Assembly: GCA_903905065.1 (NCBI GenBank)
Contig: CAIVEW010000039.1
Span: 1 to 64,000 of the forward strand
Length of the DNA: 64,000 nucleotides
DNA from: an uncultured Bacteroidota bacterium
GTDB taxonomy: Bacteria; Bacteroidota; Bacteroidia; Chitinophagales; Chitinophagaceae
Direction of reading: 5' to 3'
Shown here: piece after piece, positions 20,801 to 27,071 of the stretch
How the letters are laid out: each line of letters opens with the position of its first letter
Position numbering within the stretch: position 1 is the stretch's first letter
Position numbers and translations under genes: made by a program
The notes under the pieces: model-generated
Seen by the model: only the letters and a program-made list of their open reading frames with translations
The model's database searches: none
Told to the model about the DNA's origin: nothing

Positions 20801-22065
20801 GCATGTTGCTTCATATCCACATTTCCGGTAAAGACAGCATATGCGCGGGCGATGCAGATACATTGATTGCGTCAGGCTATACGGGAAGCCTATTTGCATG
20901 GACTCCTGCGGTAGGCCTTAGCTGCCTGGTTTGTGATACGACTATTTCCCGTGTCATCAATACTACCACTTATACGGCTACAGCAATCGATACATTGGGC
21001 TGTAAGTACACCGCTTCGTTTACGGTTTCTGTTAACCCGCTACCAACAATAAAGGTTACTCCAAACCCAACCATAGTCTGCCAGGGTTCTTCGACACAGC
21101 TTACAGCAACCGGCGCAGCCACTTACACATGGTTCCCGAATGCATTCCTTTCGTGCGATAATTGCCCTAACCCGATAGCATCCGACACACAAAATCTTGT
21201 GTACAATGTGATAGGTACAAGTGTCTATGGCTGCCGCGATTCTGTTTCAGTGCCTGTTTCGGTGCTGGATACGACAAGGCTTACCATAAGCAACGATACC
21301 ATTATATGTCTTGGCCAGAGTGCACAACTGATAGCTACCAGCACAAGCGTAGACGGTTCGCACCCAGAGTTTTACTCCTGGTCTCCGACTACCGGCCTGA
21401 GTGATCCTAACAGTCCGATCCCTGTTGCAACACCTGATACTACTACACAGTACAGTGTGACAATAAAGGAAAACTACTGCTTTACCCGCGTGGAAAATGT
21501 TACTGTATATGTTGAGCCGCAGCCGACAATTGTAATCTCCACAAGTGCAACAAATGTTTCCGCAGGTAGCACCGTCCAGTTATCTGCAAGCATAGCCAAT
21601 GAGGTGCTTGTAAATAACTACATATGGACACCAAGCGCTGGGTTATCGTGCGACAGGTGCTTTGCTCCTATTGCCACACCTACGGTTACCACTACTTACA
21701 CATTCACAGCTACATCGAATTATGGATGTACCTCTAACGCTGACGTTACGGTTACCACTTTCTGCGACCAGAGCCAGGTATTCATACCCAATACCTTCAC
21801 TCCTAACGGAGATGGTGTTAATGATCGCTTCTATATCAGCGCACATGGTGTTAGCCTGATCGTGAGGCTGAGCGTTTATAATCGTTGGGGAGAGCTGGTA
21901 TTCCAGTCGCTCAACTCGCAACCAAACGAACCCGGTGCAGGATGGGACGGTACTTATAAAGGACAGGTGCTTGAACCAGATGTGTTCGTTTATGTTGCCG
22001 AGGTAATATGTGACCTGGGCCAGCAACCATTCAGTTTCAAAGGCGATGTATCTATAGTTCGATAA
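11824..22065 (+). CDS. Giant 38-repeat Ig-like T9SS type B surface protein
   Basis: A 3,413-aa secreted protein. The hydrophobic signal core (ILTGIFFLASLF) is preceded by a 24-residue extension; a second start at Met24 (11893) would give a normal signal peptide ending FAQ|N. After one unique Ig-like domain come 38 BIg2-like repeats averaging 72 aa (consensus PITGxxxVCxGxTxxLxDA, TWSSSN, GxVTG, TYTLPTGC). Five PKD-like domains follow, three with GLSCxxC. The last ~95 residues (FIPNTFTPNGDGVND, YNRWGELVF, WDGTYKG) are the gliding motility-associated CHU_C type B sorting domain. The PorP/SprF gene lies 30 bp downstream, the known arrangement for type B cargo such as SprB-SprF. Likely a cell-surface adhesin or motility filament; which is unknown. 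Confidence 0.93.
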   Translation: MTNFLRSQVPNLRSYSVKSGSAKMKILTGIFFLASLFSTRQTFAQNCLSGANVTATATSICSGDSVVLTLTGVTGGTAVPLWSANYQWQSSTTGVGGPWTNVGAPGTISSAGTVTASFNTSGLFANIYYQVVLTGIVGDCTVGTTTATSNAISITVNPRPAPITGIANICVGLQQCLTDVSSGGTWSSDDNTVATVGGTGCVFGVQSGTATIIYTLAGCSSTSVVTVNATGNITGPSVVCQGSTISLTDATAGVTWSSSNGNASVDGSGNVTGIAGGTSIITATSPLGCNATTVITINPLPAGITGNTGICIGLTNCLSDADAGGAWSSSNSSVASISTAGCVTGSGLGNATITYMLATGCLVTTTVTVNPLPTAILGTASVCQGSTTVLTDATAGGTWTSSNPAIAPVTPGAGNVSGALPGTATITYTLPTGCIATIVVTVNPYAPITGNLNVCLGGTSTLSDAATGGVWSSSNPAVGSVDPVTGVVTGLTLGPVTINYTLPFGCVATTSVTVDPLPSAISGPSTVCVGAVITLTDLPAGGAWSSSTPTVAIIDPVTGVVTGISNGTTTITYTLPTGCTATAVIAVNPVASITGPTAVCVGSSISLADGTPGGGWSSTNPGIASVDPFGNVTGLSAGTTTISYSLPSGCAATVVITVNPLPAPISGTLNVCAWGGITCLTDASAGGVWSSTLVVIAPTGCAKGFDTGLATVTYTLPTGCQTISNLTVNPLPAPITGNTTVCVGFTTTLSDTSPGGTWTSATTSVATIGSTTGIVTGQASGVTQITYTLSTGCTADVSVNVLPVPNVITGATVVCQGSITSLTDATAGGTWSSSTTSVATVDASGNVTGVSGGTATIIYTIPSGCFTSIVVTVNPLPAPISGPGTVCIGNTISLNDATGGGTWSSTNTAVGTVDGIGDVAGITAGTTTISYTINTGCAATWVVTVNPLFPITGNMPLCVGQSITLSDAAAGGTWSSVNPGIASVDAISGTVTGTGPAGGTTTIVYNLPTGCTTNVIVTVNPAPLGITGGTTVCAGLTTNLTDATAGGNWSSSDPTVAQVGATGIVTGIAGGTATITYQIGSGCFVTTTVTVYPFSQIVGNPNVCLGQTTSLTDATAGGTWGSVNIAVATVDGVGNVTGVSVDTTTIYYTLPTGCQATVVVTVNPLQPITGGNTQLCVGNLLFLSDAALGGIWTSSNTGIATVGSLSGVVTGGPGTGIVTIVYTLPTGCVASTTITVNALSAITGPSSVCVGSTITLNDATAGGTWSSSNAAIGSVDPLTGVVTGVAAGAVIISYTYGANCSAIYSVIVNPMSPITGTFSLCPGLCNALSDATVGGVWSSSNTSIATIGSGTGLVCGVASGTATIIYAVPTGCSASVIVTVNTVLPLTGNPSICLGGNTSLTDAVAGGTWSSSNTAVATVDGLGNVTSAGAVGTTNITYTLPGTGCVAVITVTVNPLPAPITGPNQVCADGGTAQLSDATAGGVWSSINPTVSATGVITGAAPGTGTVTYTLPTGCSAYYTITINPLPTLINGNLVVCQGLTTTLSDLTNGGTWSSSNGAIGTIGSISGIVTGIAPGTTVVTYTLATGCYVDTVITINPNPLPINGTLSVCVGLTTALTDITGGGVWTSSTVAVGTINPVTGIVTGIAPGTTTITYTLLTGCLNTVVVTVNPNPTAILGAGSVCVGQTITLTDVTPAGSWSSSNTGVATVGSGTGIVTGVASGTTTITYMLSTGCIITRVITVNPLSPVTGVASTCVGLTTCLSDATAGGTWSSSTTSVGTVNPVTGCVTGISAGTTTIFYIMPTGCTATIIVTVYALPTPISGTLSVCVGQTTSVSDGTAGGTWSSSNTGVATIGSSSGIITGVGAGTATISYTLGTGCIMTAVVTVNPLAPITGVTNLCQSQVTTVSDAVGGGVWSSSNGNVSVDAFGNVTAITVGTSIISYVLPTGCTTTLTVTVNPLGAIHGTTELCVGTSTVFTDSVLGGTWNSSNTGVATVNSITGVVTGISAGTTIISYTVPTGCTATIIVTVAALSPITGPSTVCQGDSIALTDATPSGVWSSSHDSTATVSSTGEVNAHHSGTVIISYSYGPGCVAIHSVIVNPSTPILGNLNVCEGLTTHLSDSTLGGTWSIAPTSVAVINLGGTVTAVGSGGLTATVTYTLPTGCFVTAVVTVNVTNPIQGADSVCVGLTTSLTDATAGVTWTSSAPGIASINSATGLVTGISAGTATITATSPLGCTTTVVVTVNPLPSAILGTPVVCQGLTITLSDLTVPGTWSSSNPGIATISAGGVVTGIAPGTATITWTLPTSCITTVVVTVNPLPAPITGNLVVCQGSTTALSDITAGGTWSSGSTGVATISATGVVTGISGGTSTITYTLGTGCIITAIVTVNPLPNPITGNPNICIGTTVCYNDATPGGTWTSSNPAVGSISVAGCVAGLTLGTTTITYDLTATGCLVTRTVTVDPLPTPILGADSVCVGLCTPLSDATPGGTWTSSNPTVETIGLGTGLACGITAGVVTDTYTLFSTGCFVTTTVTVNPLPLPIMGNFSVCQFTTNTLTDANPGGTWSSSDVVVAPIGSATGIVSGNVLGTATITYTLPTGCIITQVVTVNPLPAPITGSVPICVGFTITLSDITPGGTWISSLIDTATINSTGLVTGVHSGTSTITYTITNTGCIATTIVTVNPIPDPITGNNTVCLHDSVMLSDANYGGSWSSSNPGVGSISPYGLSDTTAWVIGENPGGTLITYTLPTGCSITDSVTVFPLPPAITGPSVVCVASSITLSDASVGGTWSDAPAGIASINSVTGILTGVSAGTVLVTYTSNQGCTVTTIITVNPIPAPITGIDRVCNGFSTALHDASTGGVWSVSDTTIDTVSGTGVVTGLSPGNDTIFYTFPITGCNVPLTFTVNPIPVITVIVSPNATICIGGSATLLASGAATAGGTAGTYVWTPPTGLSATIGNPVTASPIVTTTYTVTGTTQWGCSSDTTVTVHVDSMLLHIHISGKDSICAGDADTLIASGYTGSLFAWTPAVGLSCLVCDTTISRVINTTTYTATAIDTLGCKYTASFTVSVNPLPTIKVTPNPTIVCQGSSTQLTATGAATYTWFPNAFLSCDNCPNPIASDTQNLVYNVIGTSVYGCRDSVSVPVSVLDTTRLTISNDTIICLGQSAQLIATSTSVDGSHPEFYSWSPTTGLSDPNSPIPVATPDTTTQYSVTIKENYCFTRVENVTVYVEPQPTIVISTSATNVSAGSTVQLSASIANEVLVNNYIWTPSAGLSCDRCFAPIATPTVTTTYTFTATSNYGCTSNADVTVTTFCDQSQVFIPNTFTPNGDGVNDRFYISAHGVSLIVRLSVYNRWGELVFQSLNSQPNEPGAGWDGTYKGQVLEPDVFVYVAEVICDLGQQPFSFKGDVSIVR
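12303..20540 (+). repeat. Array of 38 Ig-like coding repeats (~217 bp period)
   Basis: Counted from the translation by the recurring C-x-G ... W(S/T)SS ... TGC pattern. Every repeat carries two cysteines (VCxG and near TGC) that could form an intradomain disulfide. Seven repeats (1, 3, 8, 17, 23, 32, 33) carry a second pair. DNA similarity between units is high (GGCACATGGAGCAGCAG recurs), so unequal recombination and assembly collapse are both plausible. Confidence 0.9.
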
Positions 22066-22095
22066 GAATATTTTAAAAAATTAAAACCAGATAAA

Positions 22096-23166
22096 ATGAA
22101 GCGTTTTTTAATCGGTTTATCAGTAAGTGCACTGCTCGGCGTGGGCGTTAACAGCCATGCACAGGATATCCATTTTTCACAGTTCTACGAAAATGCGATA
22201 CTCCGCAATCCTGCGCTCACCGGCATTTTCAGTGGCGACTACAAAGTCGGTATTGATTACCGCAGCCAGTGGGCTTCGATCTCTGTTCCTTACAGCACCA
22301 CTATGATCTCGGGCGAGACACGTATACTCGTGAACCGCGAGGTCGGGGACTATGTAAGTATCGGACTTGTCGGGACATATGATAAAGCAGGTACCATTGA
22401 TTTCACCAGTATGCAGCTATATCCTGCTGTCAGCTACAACAAGGCACTGGAAGATCAGCACAATTCTTACTTATCTGTAGGCTTTTCCGGTGGCTATATC
22501 CATCGTTCCATAGATCAAAGCAAAATGACTACCAGCAGCCAGTGGATCGACGGCTCGTACTTACCGGGTAACCCCACGGGTGAATTGCTGCCATTCAAAA
22601 GCCTGAACAATTACGACCTCGGAGCGGGCGTAAGCCTTAACAGCTCACTGGATCAAAGTGGCGTCTTCAACTATTATCTCGGCGCCGGCGCTTACCATCT
22701 CAATGCACCGACCGAGACTTTTAACAGCAGTGACGTACTTGTAAAATTGCCGATCAAGTGGGAGTTCAGCGCAGGATTCCATACATCCTTCAGCCAGCAG
22801 TTTGGTTTAACCGTTCACGCAAACTATAGCCTGATGCAGCCATACAGCGAGACTATCGTAGGCGGTATGTTCACCTGGCGCAGCATGCCGGTGGGTCTTC
22901 CAAGTATTTTCGCTTTCTCTTTTGGTTGTTTTTACCGCTACCAGGATGCGATCATTCCAACAATAAAAATCGACTACAAAGACGTGGCCATCGGTATCTC
23001 TTACGACGTTACCAATTCATCATTGATCACAAGCACAGCGCTTTCTTCAGCAGGTGCTACGGAAATTTCGCTGTACATCAGGGGCAACTACAACCACAAG
23101 AAAAACCCACGCGATCCGGTGATGTGCCCACGTTTTGAGGACCTAAACAACTACAATTTCAGATAA
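22096..23166 (+). CDS. PorP/SprF family T9SS outer-membrane protein
   Basis: 356 aa with a signal peptide ending SHAQ|D and the family-typical opening HFSQFYENAILRNPALTG. The rest is outer-membrane beta-barrel with aromatic-rich strands (GIDYRSQWASI, YNKALED, GAGAYHLN). PorP/SprF proteins partner type B T9SS cargo and assist its secretion or surface attachment. The gene follows the 3,413-aa type B protein by 30 bp and precedes a strong terminator, so the two most likely form a dedicated operon. Length is in the usual 300-360 aa range. Family assignment is firm; cargo pairing is inferred from context. Confidence 0.93.
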   Translation: MKRFLIGLSVSALLGVGVNSHAQDIHFSQFYENAILRNPALTGIFSGDYKVGIDYRSQWASISVPYSTTMISGETRILVNREVGDYVSIGLVGTYDKAGTIDFTSMQLYPAVSYNKALEDQHNSYLSVGFSGGYIHRSIDQSKMTTSSQWIDGSYLPGNPTGELLPFKSLNNYDLGAGVSLNSSLDQSGVFNYYLGAGAYHLNAPTETFNSSDVLVKLPIKWEFSAGFHTSFSQQFGLTVHANYSLMQPYSETIVGGMFTWRSMPVGLPSIFAFSFGCFYRYQDAIIPTIKIDYKDVAIGISYDVTNSSLITSTALSSAGATEISLYIRGNYNHKKNPRDPVMCPRFEDLNNYNFR

Positions 23167-23187
23167 TATTTCTACAAAGAATCTAAT

Positions 23188-23215
23188 AAAAAAGCGCTCT
23201 CCGGAGCGCTTTTTT
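23188..23215 (+). terminator. Rho-independent terminator after porP/sprF
   Basis: Twelve-base stem AAAAAAGCGCTC, loop TCCG, then GAGCGCTTTTTT, 22 bp after the stop of the PorP/SprF gene. The symmetrical A and T tracts would allow termination in both directions. Confidence 0.9.
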
Positions 23216-23287
23216 ATTGCGCGTACATTGGATACAGAGTGATCGCGATGAGAATTGACCGCGATAAAATGCTCTTTTTTTCCACCA

Positions 23288-23824
23288 ATGATGCTTTCCA
23301 TGCCGATTTATGCACAAACAATTTATGTTCCCATAGCGAATGATACAGCGAATACTTACAAAGCAGAGACAGATGCCAACCATAGAGGTAAAAATGTTGA
23401 AAAGCAGACAGTTTTACTAAATCGATTTACAGTGATGAATGTGTCAAAAAAATACCTGATTCTTAGTCTTGATGGCGCTGACTGGTCCGGTGAAACTAGT
23501 AGTACCGGAACGCGTTTTGCCTCAACGAAAAAACCAAAGACATTTATGATGAGAGATCACATTAAACTACACAAGGATGATATATACCGGTACATGATCG
23601 AATTTGAAATCGATGAAAATGGGAATTGTATTCCTAACCAATACGAAAAAATTTATGGCTTTGAGCAACTACCCGCAAACCCGAAACGCACGTCTAAAGT
23701 GACCTGTAGCCTGGCTATTGAAAAAAAGCAAAACAATATGGCCTTGTTGAAACAGACAACGAAGTCAATGCATTTTTACAGTGGGGGTTTTCAAAAAGCC
23801 ACAACTATTTATCGGCAATTGTAA
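23288..23824 (+). CDS. Secreted hypothetical protein, possibly decayed
   Basis: Start chosen at the ATG for MMLSMPIYAQ, which looks like the tail of a signal peptide (YAQ|T); the track's TTG at 23255 adds SFFPP residues. An upstream ATG frame (MRIDRDKMLFF) would join this frame if a 7-T run at about 23276 lost one T, suggesting a slip that broke the N-terminus. The mature part (DGADWSGE, FEIDENGNCIPNQYEK) has protein-like composition but no family I recognise. The region beyond it is stop-rich. Either a real orphan or a recent pseudogene. Confidence 0.4.
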   Translation: MMLSMPIYAQTIYVPIANDTANTYKAETDANHRGKNVEKQTVLLNRFTVMNVSKKYLILSLDGADWSGETSSTGTRFASTKKPKTFMMRDHIKLHKDDIYRYMIEFEIDENGNCIPNQYEKIYGFEQLPANPKRTSKVTCSLAIEKKQNNMALLKQTTKSMHFYSGGFQKATTIYRQL

Positions 23825-24317
23825 ATTTTGCGTGCTCCAAAAAACAAATACTACATTGAATAACATAGGAAATGGAGAATTGTAAAAAACAGATTTCTAT
23901 AATGCCCGGGAATTTAATCCATGGGCGGGCGAATTTATAAAGACAAAACAATCGAAGACAATTAATAGCCATGAACAAGATGTGGACTATGATACAGGTT
24001 TTTAGACGTCAAATAACCACTTTGGGAGTTTCGCCTTTCAAGAAAAATAGTAATTGGTTTGCCACACTCAGATTTTTACTTTGTAATGGTTGAGATCTGC
24101 CTTCAAGAAGGTAACGATGTACGATTAAGTAACAAAATCACACAGAGGGAAATAAGAATGCGTGCAGAGTACCGCCAGCAACAACGTCGAATCACGCTAA
24201 AATCACTCCACCGCACCGGAATCGGAAGAATAAGCAAAGCGAAACGTGATTACAAAAGCCAAAAAAAACACCGGCAGTAACAAAACTGCCGGTGAATAAT
24301 ATTTGTAGCAAGCGCTA
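23825..24317. other. Gene-poor stretch with possible coding remnants
   Basis: No intact gene is supported. One plus frame around 23870-24050 reads TDFYNAREFNPWAGEF and later NNHFGSFAFQEK between stops, which looks like fragments of a decayed protein. The 73-aa ORF at 24059-24280 is basic and repeat-free with no recognisable motif and is not called as a gene. Confidence 0.3.
24269..24294 (-). terminator. Terminator for the 562-aa Ig-repeat gene
   Basis: Perfect 9-bp stem CACCGGCAG / CTGCCGGTG with an 8-nt loop. Read on the minus strand it is followed by an eight-T run, so it terminates the minus-strand gene ending at 24318. Confidence 0.85.
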
Positions 24318-26006
24318 CTAATTCCCAGTTTTTAGTATTTTTTCTGTGGTTAGTTTGACACCGGTGATGTGGTCAAAAACAGAAAGAATGTAGGTACCGG
24401 CAGCATAGCTTTTCAGGTCAAGTTGATTTGCATCGCTTACAAAAGCCAGCGTCCGGCCGTCGATACTCGTTATCTGCAAATCTGTGCTGTTTGCACTTTC
24501 CACTGAGATAAAGCCGTTGGTCGGATTAGGATAGATACGTATACCTGTGCCGTTTACATTTTGTACAGATGTCGCGGGGTAGCTGTAAGTCGCTGAATTG
24601 TTTGAGCAGCCATTTCCATCAGTAACCCTAACTGAATAAACGCCCGGCATAATAATAGTATAAGTTGGCGCCGTTGCACCACCTATATAAGCCCCTGCGT
24701 TAAGCCAATTGTAAGCTGTATAGCTAAGTGTTGTCGCAAGATGCACATTGCCGGTGGTCACGAGTACGGGGTTCGGCAACGCGTTTATGGTCATTACATA
24801 AGTAGCGGATTGGAAGCAATGATATGTCGGTTCCGTCACAGTGTAACTTAACGTAACCGTGCCTCCGGAAACACCAGTAACATAGCCGTTTGACATCACC
24901 GTTGCTTTTGCAGTACTTCCGCTTGACCACTCGCCTATGGGCTCCTGATCATCATGCAACTCGGTCAGCTCACCAGCGCACAGTACTTGTTGTCCTGTTA
25001 TGATTCCCGGGTATGGCAGTGAATCAACGGTAATTCCCGCTGTCGTTGTCCAGCTGCCGCAGGCATTGGAAAATAGGTACGTAATCGTTGCTGGTCCTAC
25101 AGCTACTCCACCTACTACTCCGCTTGATGATCCAACGGTAGCAACTGAAGGAGCACTGCTGACCCAGCTTCCCGCCGCAGGAGAACCAGTCAATGTCACG
25201 TTAGCATGCTGGCATACATTTATTGGTCCCGATACAACCAATGAAGTTACCACAGTATCCACCGATACCGTACGCGTGGCCCTTATGGTACCACAGCCGT
25301 TGGTAACTGCATAAGTAATACGGGTGCTTCCCGCTGAAATACTGGACACCAAACCTGAGGAACCAACGGTAGCCACGGCCGGAACACTACTGCTCCATAC
25401 ACCGCCGGCCGTACCATCAAACAATGTAGTACTACTGCCAAGGCAAATATCGTTAATGCCTGTAATTGCAGGCACTACAGGCAATGGATTTACAGTTACA
25501 ACACAAGTTGCACGCACCGTACCGCACGAATTAGAAACAGAATAGCTGATCGTCGCAGTACCACCACCAGTTCCCGAAACAATACCCGTAGATGCCACGG
25601 TGGCTATACTGGTAGCACTACTGCTCCAAACACCGCCGGTGGCAATATCCGACAAACTAATAGTAGCGCCCTGGCACACCGATGTATCATCGCCCAATAT
25701 CACACCCGCCACAGGAACCGGATCAACGGTGATGATCTGTGTTGCAATGCCTGTACTCGCAGTAAATGTGATCATAGCAGTCCCTCCAGCAACACCCGAA
25801 ACTACGCCTGTGCCTGAACCGATGGTTGCAACACTTGGTGTGCCGCTACTCCATGTACCGGTTGCCGCATCGTTCAATGTTGTAGTGCCACCAACACAGA
25901 TCTTAAACGTACCTGTAATAGGCGACGTAGCTGCCGCAGCAAAGCTGGTGAAGATCAGGTTTCCAAGGAATACCAGTAGGGTAAAAAGTAAAGCTCTATT
26001 TTTCAT
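24318..26006 (-). CDS. Ig-like repeat protein with T9SS type A sorting domain
   Basis: 562 aa. Signal peptide MKNRALLFTLLVFLGNLIF ending AAAA. Five BIg2-like repeats of the same family as the giant proteins follow (for example SPITGTFKICVGGTTTLNDA, then VWSSSATSIATV). After a PKD-like segment (YNWLNAGAYIGG, GVYSVRVTDGNGC) comes a C-terminal type A T9SS tail: IRIYPNPTNGFISVE, LDLKSYAAGTYILSV, ending KILKTGN. Unlike the giant type B protein it needs no PorP/SprF partner. Monocistronic, with its own terminator. Probably a cell-surface or secreted protein anchored through T9SS; ligand unknown. Confidence 0.92.
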   Translation of the reverse strand: MKNRALLFTLLVFLGNLIFTSFAAAATSPITGTFKICVGGTTTLNDAATGTWSSGTPSVATIGSGTGVVSGVAGGTAMITFTASTGIATQIITVDPVPVAGVILGDDTSVCQGATISLSDIATGGVWSSSATSIATVASTGIVSGTGGGTATISYSVSNSCGTVRATCVVTVNPLPVVPAITGINDICLGSSTTLFDGTAGGVWSSSVPAVATVGSSGLVSSISAGSTRITYAVTNGCGTIRATRTVSVDTVVTSLVVSGPINVCQHANVTLTGSPAAGSWVSSAPSVATVGSSSGVVGGVAVGPATITYLFSNACGSWTTTAGITVDSLPYPGIITGQQVLCAGELTELHDDQEPIGEWSSGSTAKATVMSNGYVTGVSGGTVTLSYTVTEPTYHCFQSATYVMTINALPNPVLVTTGNVHLATTLSYTAYNWLNAGAYIGGATAPTYTIIMPGVYSVRVTDGNGCSNNSATYSYPATSVQNVNGTGIRIYPNPTNGFISVESANSTDLQITSIDGRTLAFVSDANQLDLKSYAAGTYILSVFDHITGVKLTTEKILKTGN

Positions 26007-26215
26007 TTTTCTTAGTTTTTGCTATCGTTAAAAAGTCATTGCAACAGGATAAATTTCGAAACAATCAAACGCATACAAAATTAATATAAAAATATTAAAT
26101 TAATGCGTACGCGTGATTGTTTGCAATATACTGATTTTAGCAAAAATGTACACTAATTTTTCTTCATTTTTAAGAAGATCGCACTATATGGTAACCAGCC
26201 AATAGTAGCGGCTGA

Positions 26216-26965
26216 TCACAGCACCGACCACCATATATTTCTCGGGGCCATTTTGCCCCAGCTCTTAAAGCTCTCCTGCAATGTTTCGAAGAGTTCTTTT
26301 TCCGTTACTTTTTTTCCTTTGTCAGGAACCACAAAGTCAGTTTCCTTCGGTGCCACCAGCTCCACTTTATCAGCGGTCCAGGTGGTGTGCAGGCGGGGAA
26401 TGGCCAGCTCCATGATCATGCCGGGCAGGCCTCCAAACATTTCCGGGCCTCCGCTCACAATAATATCTTCGGTATAAAACGCCACTACATACACTGTATC
26501 GCACATCCTACCCACAGCCTTATGACACTTAAAATTAGCAATAGTTCTGATCTCATCCTTCACCTGCCATTTTATATTCCGTATTGTATCTTCTATATAA
26601 AATTTCTGATCAAATACTTTCTTGTTGGCCTTTATCTTATTGGCTGCAAAATCGGTAAAAACTATATTGCCCGTTGCCGGGCCGCCGCCAAACATCTTAA
26701 AAACGTTGCCCTCCACTTCTCTGCCCGGCTTATAAATACTCCTCGAGCTATCAAAGACCAGGTCAAAATAGGAACTGTTGAACTTGGGTATCTTTGCTTT
26801 CATCTGCTCCATGAAGGGGTTTGGGCCATCCTCCTCCATTTCCTTCATTTGCGCGTATACATTTATCTTGCGCTCATACTCTATCTTTCCTACAGTGGTG
26901 TACTGTGCTTTCGCCCCTATCGCCGCACAAAACATAATGCTTGCCGTAATCAATATCCGTTTCAT
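26216..26965 (-). CDS. GLPGLI family protein
   Basis: 249 aa with signal peptide MKRILITASIMFCAAIGAKA|Q. The signature of the family is present near the C-terminal third as GGLPGMI, preceded by VVAFYTEDIIVSGGPEMF, and IEYERKIN lies near the start. Function is not established; the family occurs in Bacteroidota beside TonB-linked receptors with a carboxypeptidase-like regulatory domain, as here (106 bp downstream of the barrel gene, same strand). A role in handling what the receptor binds, possibly metal-related, is inference. Start ATG is the only one compatible with the signal peptide. Confidence 0.9.
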   Translation of the reverse strand: MKRILITASIMFCAAIGAKAQYTTVGKIEYERKINVYAQMKEMEEDGPNPFMEQMKAKIPKFNSSYFDLVFDSSRSIYKPGREVEGNVFKMFGGGPATGNIVFTDFAANKIKANKKVFDQKFYIEDTIRNIKWQVKDEIRTIANFKCHKAVGRMCDTVYVVAFYTEDIIVSGGPEMFGGLPGMIMELAIPRLHTTWTADKVELVAPKETDFVVPDKGKKVTEKELFETLQESFKSWGKMAPRNIWWSVL

Positions 26966-27032
26966 GTCTCAAATATTTGGTGTTTCGCAGAGCCGTTGCA
27001 ATGCAACCTCTACTGCCTGTCCTACTCAAAAA

Positions 27033-27064
27033 CCTATTAACCCTTTAACCTATTAACCCTTTAA
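27033..27064. repeat. 16-bp perfect tandem duplication in an intercistronic gap
   Basis: CCTATTAACCCTTTAA occurs twice head to tail between the barrel gene stop and the GLPGLI start. On the coding strand it reads GGTTAAAGGGTTAATAGG, the same word type as the GTTAAC-rich tract at 38003-38152. Confidence 0.85.
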
Positions 27065-27071
27065 CCAACCA

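Noticed and set aside
24059-24280. 73-aa plus ORF before the 562-aa gene
   Set aside because: Basic composition without any recognisable domain, and it runs into the terminator of the opposite gene.
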